Source of the DNA: Luidia sarsii
Taxonomy: Eukaryota; Echinodermata; Asteroidea; Paxillosida; Luidiidae
Direction of reading: 5' to 3'
DNA: 64,000 nt
NCBI GenBank assembly: GCA_949987565.1
Contig: OX465104.1
Coordinates: forward strand, 3,753,801 to 3,817,800
Within the stretch, counting starts at the first letter, position 1; each line of letters opens with the position of its first letter. The position numbers and the translations under genes are program-made. Below, one piece after another: positions 20,580-31,149 of the stretch. The notes under the pieces were generated by a model that was not told where the DNA came from, did no database searches, and was given only the letters and a program-made list of their open reading frames with translations.

Positions 20580-21500
20580 CGGTGAATTAAAGTCTTTCTT
20601 ATCAACTGTGTTGTAACTGTGTTGTAAGCTACGACTGCTTGAGGCTGGCCCCTTTGAAGGGTCTCTGCAATGCATATCACAGTGAAGCTCATTTTCTGCT
20701 TTCATCTAGGGATCTGAAGTGTATTAGCAAGCTTCCTTTTCTTAGTGGAGTCAGAAATTGGTCATCATGTTTACCTTTAAATCAACAGTAAATCAACAAG
20801 TTTAGGGATAGGTCTGCTAGAAAAAAACCCCGAAATTTTCAGAAACTTGTGTACACAACCAAATAGGATTCTGTTGCATGATCCTGTGATGACGTCACAA
20901 ATTTACTCATGAATATTGAAATTCTCATTAGCATTAAATCTGAATACTTGCAAATACATGTACATGTACACCCCCGGAACAAGCGTAAAAAAAGAAAGAG
21001 TGATTGTCAGGAACATTGCAAAACATTTCTTTAGCTTGGATTTAAGTAATGAAATGTATTGTATGGGGGGTTATGGCAATGAAATGTTTATTGCAGAGAC
21101 CCTTTAAACTGAAGAAAGTTGCTCCGATCATTCCTGAGTCCTCACCTGCTAGCCTGGAGTTCTATATGCTACCCCAATGGCTTTCTAATATACTCCGAGG
21201 CCGATTATGGTTGCCTTTACAGACATCGTTTTCAGGCGTGACTTTTTTTTTAATCTCGAAAAAATTAGAGGGCACGGTGTTTGCATCATTGCTGGAGTTT
21301 CTGAAAGGGCCGAAAGATTCTGCCATGGGATTCTGCCCGAAGATTTTGGGTTCCATGAGGGAGATCAGTAAGCAGTTTCTACCACATCTTTATTCGTTTG
21401 GTGACTCTTTTGAGAGGGAAACGTCGATTTACAGCCCGCTCCTAGTCTTATCCAAATCAGGGCATAGGCTCAGGCTCAGGCTTAGGCTTTGTCTTCATTT
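20580..21500. other. Unassigned intergenic DNA
   Basis: No gene recognised. The frame open over 21049-21552 has no family resemblance and no splice context; 21465-21495 is a CAGGCT hexamer patch. Confidence 0.4.
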
Positions 21501-21524
21501 CGAACATCCATTTGAAAGTAAGCA

Positions 21525-21785
21525 ATGGAAAAAACTGACTGGGTACGTTTGAACAATTTGAAAAATTGGAGAAGAAAACTTTAACTGGACTGGGACTTGA
21601 ACCCGAGACCTCTGGGTTAACGTATACCAGTGTCCTATATACCTGAGCTATCCAGGCCTTTGATGGTGGCCTTCCACCAATAGTCAACTAGTCTTTGCAC
21701 GAGTGGGGGCGCCAGCCAGAAGCATTCAACCATTAACTGCCGTATATCTCAAGGTATCACGCCCCCGTTTTCATTCAGATGCTAT
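21525..21785 (-). mobile_element. SINE copy 3
   Basis: Tail GGAAAAAACTGACTGGG at 21528, tRNA-like body ~21590-21660 (B box complement GGACTTGAACCC), 5' end with CCGTATATCTCAAGGTATCA. Confidence 0.8.
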
Positions 21786-22301
21786 CAACCAATCGTTATA
21801 AGCCTTTATAATGGTTTTTCTCCAAAAGTAAAGAAAACATATCTTTATTTGTTTGATGTATAATATCTTTCATTTTTAATTGATATTTCATGGTATAATA
21901 TAATTAGTGACTCTTTATCAGTCATAAGGCCAGAGTAGGGTATGGAAAGTGTTATTTTGTTGGTATGGCAACCAATGCTGACAGAATCCTGATATTGCAG
22001 TCAGCGGCTGCTCTTTGGTTGCTAGAACCTAGTTCTAGAATTGGTAGGCAAGCGGTGATTTCGTTACAAAACCGGCGTTCCCATGACGACGGAAGAACCC
22101 AGGTAACTGGATGTCGTCATTCGATACAAAATGCCGGAAACAACAACGTGCAAATGGTTGGTCCCATGACACCACTCCCCCCTCAAAAAGAAATCCTGAT
22201 TATTTCTCACTGAGGACTGTTTTGCAAGCACTGTGTTATTCCTTTTGACAGCTTCATGTCACCGAATGGCATTCTGGCACCTGGTCGGTCCGTTTCGGCC
22301 T

Positions 22302-22925
22302 TTCCATGGCCGTTTACGAAATGAAGGCTTAAGCCTCGGGCTCAGGCTTCGTCTCCGTCTGACAAAACCTGAAAATCCAGGTTGTGTTTTGTTTCCGAAT
22401 TTGAAGGTTTGTTGGCTTGATAGGTACAGAGTAGCCTATTCACCAAGAAACTGGGGCCAAACGCTTGATTTTAGATGCCTGTGATATTAAAAACTAGTAA
22501 GATAAAATATGACCGAAGCCTAAGCCCGAGCCTAAGGCCGTGTCCGAAGCGGGCGTCTAGAGCCAGGTCCCCTATTGGGAATACGCGGAGATACGAAGAC
22601 AATAGCCCTAGCCGTAGCTCTGGAAGCCCATTTCGGACACACCCTAAGCCTTCATTTCGTAAACGGCCTAATTCAAGGCCGTTTTCGAAATGAAGGCTTA
22701 GGCTCGGGCTTATAGGCTTCGGTCATATTTATCTTACTCGTTATAATGTCAGAGGCATCTCAAAACAAGCGTTTGGCCTCATAGTTTCTTGAGGGAATAC
22801 TCTGTACCTATCAAGCCAACAAACCATCAAATTCGGAAATAAACCACAACCTGGATTATCAGGTTTCGTCAGACGGAGACGAAGCCTGAGCCCGAGCCTA
22901 AGCCTTCATTTCGTAAACGCCTTAT
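22302..22925. mobile_element. ~620-bp foldback with a nested element
   Basis: Outer arms GGCCGTTTACGAAATGAAGG ... complement, continuing through the CAGGCTTCGTCTCCGTCTGA block and its complement at 22870. Arms of ~210 bp. The centre (~22533-22645) is an independent element with GTGTCCGAA ends (same family as 29625 and 55812). Confidence 0.8.
22533..22645. mobile_element. GTGTCCGAAACGGGC element nested in the foldback
   Basis: Inverted ends GCCGTGTCCGAAGCGGGC; internal GGGAATACGCGGAGATACGA. Other copies: 29625-29757 and 55812-55943. Confidence 0.75.
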
Positions 22926-22928
22926 GTT

Positions 22929-23058
22929 CACTCCCTGGATAGGCTGGTTCCCGTCCCCTACCTGGTCTCCAGACGTCTCACGTCCTCCTACATTTCGGAG
23001 GACGTGAGACGTATGCAGGCCAGGTAGGGGACGGGAACCAGCCTACTCCCAGGAGTGA
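22929..23058. mobile_element. AGGCTGGTTCCCG hairpin MITE, copy 1
   Basis: Near-perfect ~60-bp arms, AGGCTGGTTCCCGTCCCCTA ... complement, loop TACATTT. Copy 2 at 23718-24034 is interrupted. Confidence 0.85.
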
Positions 23059-23059
23059 A

Positions 23060-23715
23060 AGATTACTTTGGGCGTGCCTGAGTCAATGAACTATCCTTGT
23101 ACGGTAGCTCCAGTTCAGGTACTGTAGCCCTCTTGCTCCCTTTTCAATAATTATGTTTGATAAATTAATTTTAAAAATACAAGGAGTCAATGGGCTTAAG
23201 TTACTGTAGCTAATTATACAGCTGAACAAATAAATTGACTCTTTGCATGAATATATTATCGACAGCAATTGAACTTTTGACTCGATAATTATTGTAATTG
23301 CATTTTAGAAATGCGACATTGTTATTACCACACTTCATGATAAGTTTCACTCCTGTCGCGGTGAGTAAGCGTGTCAATGTCAACAGCCCCGATCGATAAC
23401 ATTGGATAATTTGGCGCCAATGCCAATGTACAAATGTAGTTAAGTGTGGATACGCCCTGTCCAACGTAGGCATAGTGCTTTGCCTTTGCCTACTTGAAAA
23501 AAAAAAACCCAGAAAGTTCTAGAGGGATTCTACGGAGCACCGGAATGGACAATAATTCTAAATAATGCTAAATCTGCCAAACGATTCAGCTTTATCGTTA
23601 GAATGATCGTTCAAATTATTAGTTACATTCCAACGATTTCTGAAACCCATTTTTTTTTTCGTACAAAAATAGCAAAACCAGCGGTACAACCTCGTACCAC
23701 ATAATGTACCGTACT
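23060..23715. other. Unassigned intergenic DNA
   Basis: AT-rich; nothing recognised on either strand. Confidence 0.4.
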
Positions 23716-23717
23716 AG

Positions 23718-24034
23718 TAGGCTGGTTAATTCCCATCCCCTACCTGACAGTCGTTGATATGACCGAGGTCAGCCTCGTCCAAAATGTTTCACAAAAATTA
23801 AGTGAAAATCCGATGTTGCGCAGCTAAGACGAGTTTCGTGAAATTGATTTTAACGTATGGCGCAGCTGCGCCATAAGTTTATGGCGTAAGTGTTGCGCCA
23901 TAAGTAGATAGGGCGTAAGTTACGCACAGTTTCGTGAAATCGGCTGCTGGTCTCCATATGTCTCACGTCCTCCTAACATTTCGGAGGACGTGAGACGTCT
24001 GGAGACCAGGTAGGGGACGGGAACCAGCCTACGT
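23718..24034. mobile_element. AGGCTGGTTCCCG MITE, copy 2, with nested insertion
   Basis: Left arm is split after CCCCTACCTG by ~195 bp (23750-23945) of a different element rich in GCGCCATAAG/TTACGC with GTTTCGTGAAAT ends; then the remaining arm and loop follow. Confidence 0.75.
23750..23945. mobile_element. TTCGTGAAAT element, nested copy
   Basis: Ends pair CGTTGATATGACC / TTTCGTGAAATCGGCTG weakly; centre contains GCAGCTGCGC and TTACGC inverted words. A relative at 47325-47490 has CCGATTTCACGAAAC and repeated TTGCGTAACTTACGC. Confidence 0.55.
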
Positions 24035-24579
24035 ACTAGCGGCTCCAATAATAGCCAGATAACCCGTTCAAATCGAGTTCCAATTTCTATTTAAAAAATA
24101 TATATACATATTCATGGAAATATCAAGAACGAAAAACAACACCAGCACTAAATTGCGAGTCTTAAAAGGTCAAGGGTCGACGCACTTTCTAGAAGAGGTC
24201 AAATCATCAAGGGGAATGCACGAGTTGATATACGAGTAGTACTGTACTATAGTAGGCCTACATGTATTACTAAAATAATAAGGTAACTCTGAGGAAAACA
24301 TGCAATATCTTGTTGACTGCACCACCTCGTTCCTGAGTTCCCGTACTGTGCCCTGAAAGCCTGCACGTAGATTTCGCCCCTATTCCTCGGACGGGTCATG
24401 GTTCTTGTAACCAAACCCAATTTCCTTTCCCCGGCCTGTCGGTGTTGTCCTGTCAGTCCCATGGTTGACCTCACCTTGGAGTCATCCCGGGATCTCTGGC
24501 GCCAACTGTGAGCCGCGTGCGATCTTCGGGTTTGCGCAAGGTTCCTAACGCAAGCCTCAAACACAGGCCGTGTACGAAT

Positions 24580-25225
24580 CCACACTCTCTAAATGCAAAA
24601 GAGTGAATAATCCACTCGCACAAAGAGTGAAATTTGCTCAAGAAAAGCCAAAACCGCCCCAAAAGAGTGAAAACCACTGTAAGAGGTAAGAGGTAAGAGG
24701 TATAAGAGGAAGATACCGTGTAAGAGGTAAGATCGAGGTGTAAGAGGTAAGATCGAGGTGTAAGAGGTAAGAGGTGAAAGGGGTAAGAGGTAAGGTGCAA
24801 GAGGTAAGAGGTAAGAGGTGTAAGTGGTAAGAGGTGTAAGAGGTAAGAGGTGTAAGAGGTAAGAGGTGTAAGAGGTAAGATGTGTAAGAGGTGTGAAAGA
24901 TGTAAGAGTTAAGAGGTGTAAGAGTTAAGAGGTGTAAGAGTTAAGAGGTGTAAGAGGTAAGAGGTGTAAGAGGTAAGAGATGTAAGAGGTAGTAACAGGT
25001 AAGCTGTGTAAGAATGGAGTCAAACACCACTCTATAGTCTAGAGGAGCCACATGGAGGACAACTATTTTTCGAGTTGTCCTCTATAATTATGGCTCCTTA
25101 CAAGAGTGGGATTTCACTCCACTCTGAGCGGTTTTCACATCTTTTACAGTGTTTTTTGAGCGGTATTGGAGCGATATTCACTGCTCGAGATAGTGAATTG
25201 TACACTCATTTGCATTCGGAGAGTA
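24580..25225. mobile_element. Inverted-repeat element carrying a GTAAGAGG minisatellite
   Basis: Ends ACTCTCTAAATGCAAAAGAG and (complement) ACTCTCCGAATGCAAATGAG, internal CAAGAAAAGCCAAAACCGC versus CGCTCAAAAAACACTG. The middle (24680-25010) is a 12-18 bp GTAAGAGGTAAGAG tandem array. Confidence 0.7.
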
Positions 25226-25444
25226 AGCCTAGCCCTTTTCCTTAACCCGGCTTAGGCTAAGGCTCCGGCTTTGTCTTTCTTTCTTTCATCTATTTTCAAG
25301 TACGAGGCATGAAACCGGGACGCATTTGGCTTCGTTTTTTTAATGTTACACTGCATTTTTAAAAGAAGAATCCAAAGCTTCAATTGCTATCATTGTCGAT
25401 GTCGTGGGCAACATTCAAAAGAAGCATTGGAAGTGTGAGGATGA

Positions 25445-26016
<572 letters not shown>

Positions 26017-26306
26017 AAGGGTGGCAGATATTGAATCAAATTCCGCCCGACTCACTGCCAATATTTTTCAGGAGACAGAGGGACAAAACCGCCGGGCATA
26101 ATGTATGCTTATTATACCAATAGGGCAAACCTATTAACGATCCACTCTTCTTTTTTTGGGGGAAAAGAAAGCCTCATTATAATCTCAGGTCAGATTGGAA
26201 GACATAACGAGGACAAAGGCTAATGATGCTGACACGTGTTTTCGATGTTTATTTAAAAAAAAAATCGCACCCTATGTGATGTTACGCAACGCGCTAAATA
26301 TTAAAG

Positions 26307-27228
26307 GTCAACTGAAGTGCAAAAATTAGAAAGTCTTGATTTGGCATTAAATATGTTCATTGGTACATTGTAATTCCAGATCAAACATAAATTTTGTGTT
26401 TCAGGCTTATTAGAAGCCTTTTTTAATTAATTAAAATTATGCTCGTAGTTATTGAGGGCGCTGTTCTTTACGTCACCGGATGAACCCAGAATTTTTGTTC
26501 TCTCCCCGCGAAAGCCGTATGCACTTAGATAGTCGGAGAGGTTCCCTGACGCGTTCAGCAGTCTTTTTCTCGGCGAGAAAAACCTGACAAATTTGTTGGC
26601 CGAGACGTCTTTCGACAAGCTTTTTCTTCGGAATCAGATAAATTCTAAGTCGAAAACAAGGATAGAAATTCTGAAAATAGTTTTCCTATGGCCACAGACG
26701 GGAACACGTTGCCAAACCATACACATATGAGCCCGAATGGTCTCCGTGAAAACAAGCTTCGAAATGGACACTGCACTGCACGATTTGACGGGTCGGATTA
26801 TTTCGGTCGTGTCAGCGTGATTTTTGACGTCAAAATGCGGCTTATTCTAGGATCGTCAGGGAATAAATGCATGTTTATTCCACTGCTGCAATCTTCAACA
26901 ACGAATCTGGCTGGCGTGTCAACGGGTTTGTCGATATTTACTCCCGAAATCGGTTCTCTTGAAAAACGTGCACTGACTGTTGGTATACACGAACGTACAA
27001 TACAATAGTTCCCCGACAAGAGTAATGGACCGAGTCTTCATCCGCTGACGTCACCAAGGACGTCCTCCACGGGGGCGTGGCTGCTCCCCCTTCTTAAATA
27101 ATTTTTTAAAACTCTTTCCCATAGTTTAAAATTCGGAAAAAATGCATGGATGTATTTTACTGACACCATAGTATTATTTGAAATAATAAAAACGAATTCC
27201 AAAATGCATTGCAGTTGACCTTTAAAGA
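26307..27228. mobile_element. ~920-bp non-autonomous element, AAAGGTCAACTG ends
   Basis: TTAAAGGTCAACTGAAGTGC at left, GCATTGCAGTTGACCTTTAA at right. Internal GC-richer unique sequence with a 106-codon frame that matches nothing known to me. Confidence 0.6.
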
Positions 27229-27229
27229 C

Positions 27230-28965
27230 GCGTTTTCCAAGAGGCCACTATAAGGGTCTATGCATATATAGTATCTTGGTCCAAAAATCACGACGGTTTC
27301 CCCCTTGGTGTTTGTGGAGCAATGTGAGACAAACCTTCTCTGCAACACACTGGCTGACACAAAATGGATGCAGCTAATAGACAGGGGGAAATCTCTTCCT
27401 TGTCGCTTCTTGTGAAATGATACACCTGTGAAAAAAAAAGAGCTGAAAAAGTTCGTCTGGCTGTTTTTCTTCCAAGTCCAAATAATAGCGGGGGGGGGGG
27501 TTGAATCTCAGTTACCCCCTGAAGCAGACGTATTTCATTACAGACGGATTTGATTAAGAAAACTTTTTTTTATTTAATGCTGCATTTGAGATAAACATCG
27601 AGTAATCCCTAGTAACGTTTTGTCAAAGATTCCAAGTCTTCAAAGTGACGCCATGACGCGCTTTGGAAAAAAAGAAGAAGAAATCGCCCCCTATGTCAAT
27701 GGTAGAATCCAAGAGAAGTTGGTCTGAATCGTAGACGGGTGCCTGAGGCGCGTAGAATACCAGACGGCTTAGCGTTAGACGGGGCACCAGATCAATGGGG
27801 GGAAAAAGGCCAGCCGGTTACTGCATGCACGTTTACTGGGAAGTCAGTAATCCCCACCCGTAATGTGACAAAAAAAACACACGCATTTTGGCTGGCATTT
27901 CCTCACAACGACCTGTCCGAGGGGGGAAAAACCCCCGATGTAACCTTGGAAATGTCCAACCCTTGTCCGTGACGGATCCTGTCGACGTCTGGCAGCTGTG
28001 GCAGTTGTACCTTTCCTTCCTCCATGGTTGAAGTTAGTTGAACTTAGGGCAGGCCTGGTGAGGAAACAGTACACTACTGTACATGTACTAAAGTACTGTA
28101 CATGTACATTACTAAACTGCTACTTAGTACATCATGTACCACGATCTACGTGCTCCAAATTCACGTGTTGAATAGGGTAAGTTCACTTCGTATTATTCTG
28201 TTCCAAGGGCAACAATTACATTGTACGGCAGGATTTACTCTTGACAAAAGGCACTGCAGGCCTAGTAGGGTCGTCTGTGGATAGTCAAAGTTTAGAGTTT
28301 TTGCGCACATGTACGGTTGGCCTATTGTGATTGTGCGTTGTGCTGAAAAGCGCGCTGGTCGTGTTGAAACTCGGAATTTAAACGGTGTTAACTTCCTCCA
28401 AACGATTTGGCTGCCACTGTGCAATACTGCCTGTATAGCAGGCCTACCGTGTCACGTTTCCATGTCGCGGCTTCTGTGCTCATCAGACCAGGTGTTCTTT
28501 CTTCTAGGATGAGGTCAAATATTGTTTTGTCTGCCAATGGAATGTTGACGTGGTAGAGAAATTTAATGTATAGAACATGCTGAAAATATCTCTCCATGTG
28601 GATTATTATGCATGGTTCAACCAAAATAGTGGAAGTTGAATGTAACTTCTCCGAGCTAAATAGCCTGATCACATGAAATAAATGCATGTTGAATATTTTC
28701 ATGGATAGGTCTAAAGATTAGTTACGGTAACTGTAACCCTTTTATCCCTCTTTCAACAATGTTTGATTTTCGTACGACGATCAAGATTATTGAAAAAGGA
28801 GTGAAATTATTACTATAGCAAGATGAAGGTTATTTTGTAGTGTAATGATGACAAGCTTGTTAAAGGCATAGGCCTAGAGTTTCATTATAAAAAAACACTA
28901 TAATGTAACTCTATGGTTAAAGGGTAGGCCATTCCATGATGTTATTGTGCAGTCGAGAAGACCAA
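27230..28965. other. Unassigned intergenic DNA
   Basis: Two short homopolymer spots (G10 near 27490, A-runs). No gene or repeat family recognised apart from a small ACATGT patch at 28080. Confidence 0.4.
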
Positions 28966-28971
28966 ATATGT

Positions 28972-29335
28972 GACCCGGCACAGCGACATGAGAAATATCC
29001 CACCAAAACACTTTTCGAGTAAACAACGCCTGAAGTCAAAGTATCTTCTCAATTCGATTAAAAGTTAATGTTAGTTTTGGGGGGATTTTCGGAAAGTTAA
29101 TGTATTGGAGGATATGATGTCCAAAGGATTTTTCCGAAATCAGTCTCTAAATGTTGAAAAAACGAGGATTTCGGGGCAGTGTTTGTGTACTGTTTTCATG
29201 AAAATGTAAAGTTCCTGCCTTTTTGAATGGCCGCTTTCGAGGAGTTAGACTGGTGCTGCTGTCTTGTGTCTGGTACCCAATGAAAATCTCAAAATCTCAA
29301 AAGTGGGGGTTATCCTCATTATGCTGTGCCGGTGT
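28972..29335. mobile_element. GTGACCCGGCACAGC family, copy 2
   Basis: TGTGACCCGGCACAGCGACA start; ends TTATGCTGTGCCGGTGTGAC. The same element in the opposite orientation at 53337-53790 is flanked by TA on both sides, suggesting a TA target; a partial copy is at 45293-45545. Confidence 0.75.
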
Positions 29336-29344
29336 GACAGTCTA

Positions 29345-29560
29345 AAGTGGGTGGCATGATCAAATGGGTGGGCTGCCATATATGGGCAATCAGGTTAGCG
29401 TAAAGGGCGCCCGCACGCGCTCAGTTCACCCACCCTTCTTAGCACGCCGCCTATTTCGCTTATTTCAGCAGGTTGTCGCTACCTGCTCAGATGGGTGGTG
29501 ACGTCACCCACCCATTTTAGCACGGCCACCCACTTGAGATCGTTACACCGGGTCATTTGT
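29345..29560. mobile_element. AAGTGGGTGGC inverted-repeat element
   Basis: AAGTGGGTGGCATGATCAAA at left, GGCCACCCACTT at right; internal ACCCACCC/GGGTGGGT words. Confidence 0.55.
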
Positions 29561-29763
29561 TTGCTACGTGCGCAATGCGCAAGCGCATTTCTGGACGCGC
29601 GGTGCACACGCGCAATTTGCGCCCTTACCACAGGCCTTGTGCTAAACGGGCTTCCAGAGCTACGGCTATAGGGCTATTGTCCTTCGCATCTCCGTGTATT
29701 TCCAATTGGGGGAAGACCTAGACTTAGCTGTAGACGCCCGTTTCGGACACGGCGACATTCGCC

Positions 29764-30350
29764 GATAGAGGTTTGTTCACATGACGTCACTTGACCGCCA
29801 AAGTCTTATTAGCATGTGCGCAGGAGCGTACAAATTCGCGGACGCGCGTGCAAATATCGAATCTGAGTATTTCCATTGGGCCTTTGATGACTCGAAGGTG
29901 CGCGCGGCTGCCGCGTACATCCGCGTGAATTGAACGCTGACCGGTGTCCTGCCAAATACTGTCCGCTCATTAGCATACTGATCGCTGATTGGTTAGCGTT
30001 AGGGATAGAGTTAGGGTTAGGATTAGGATGAGGGTCGTAAGGGTTAGGGTTTGGATTAGGATTTGGATTTGGATTAGGGTTTGGGTTAGGGTTAGGATTA
30101 GGGTTGTTTGGGTTAGGGTTAGAGTTACGGTTACAGTTAGGGTCAAACGGTACCAAAGTGCCCAACGTTGCGTGTGTTAGGCCAGCAACCATAGTTACTG
30201 TACACAATGCGTCATACGTGTGTAGTGCGCAACTATACCCCAACCACGGTGGTTGAATGTCATACGTATTGGACCAATCAGCGATCAGTATGCTAATGAG
30301 CACTATTTGGCATGACACCGGCAAAAAGCACGTGACTGAAAAACCCTCTA
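29764..30350. mobile_element. Inverted-repeat element enclosing telomere-like repeats
   Basis: Arms: TAGAGGTTTGTTCACATGAC..., CCGGTGTCCTGCCAAATACT, CATACTGATCGCTGATTGGT at left with complements at 30271-30350. The centre (29997-30150) is degenerate GGGTTAGG/GGATTAGG. Confidence 0.7.
29997..30150 (+). repeat. Interstitial telomere-like (TTAGGG)n tract
   Basis: Mixed GGGTTA, GGATTA, GGGTTT and GGATTT hexamers over ~150 bp, matching the animal telomere repeat in diverged form. Confidence 0.75.
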
Positions 30351-30654
30351 TTAACAGCACGGTAAGTAGTGGGTTGGCCTATCGGTAGGTCTACTTCATA
30401 CTTGTTCAATGTTCATTAAAGCCCCTACACAACGTTGGTAAGATCGAAAAACAGAAAATTATGTTCACAGATTTACGTGAAACTTATACAGTTTCAAGAT
30501 GGTTATAGTAGAAACCTCTCACTGAAATATTTCTGCCTAAAATGTTGTATTTTGGGAGAAATGAGTAAAATAAATAAACTGTTGAGTAAAAGAAATAAAC
30601 TATTTTTCGGAACAGTGTGGCGTTGAATGCTGCATTTTCGCGAAACAAATAAAG

Positions 30655-31145
30655 AGGTTCCTTAAAAATAGCCCGGTCTCATACAGCTCCTCGGCCTTCG
30701 AAGTTTGTGCTCGCGGCGGATGAGGCAGTCGTCTGATTTCTTGGGAGAGTTGCCCAGCCACTCGGGGGTTGCATGATTAAAGCCCCTATACACAACATTG
30801 GTAAGATCGAAGAAAACAAATGTTCACAGATTGACATGAAACTTCAACAGTTTGAAGATGGTTCTAGTAGAAACCTCTCACTGAAATATTTCTGCCTAAA
30901 ATGTTGTATTTTGGGAGAAATGAGTAAAAGAAATAGTTTACGTCTCACCGAGATCTAAACTATTTTTCGGAACAGTACGGCGTTGAATGCTGCATCTTCG
31001 CGAAACAAATGAAGCGGTTTTCTCGAGACTCAGGTTGCCGGATTGAGCTGAAATGTTCGCAGGTGTGCTATTTCATGCATATGTTGGATCAGACAACGTA
31101 TGGATGCTATTCTTTGACCTCGACCAATGCTGTGTAGGAGCTTTA
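30655..31145 (+). repeat. Duplicated ~490-bp block, left copy
   Basis: GGTTCCTTAAAAATAGCCCG through CACTCGGGGGTTGCAT plus a complete MITE B. The same composite block, nearly identical, is at 35035-35525. Confidence 0.85.
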
Positions 31146-31149
31146 AGAC

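Noticed and set aside
29997..30150. Chromosome-fusion telomere scar
   Set aside because: Tract is degenerate, one-directional, short, and enclosed by inverted-repeat arms that better explain it.
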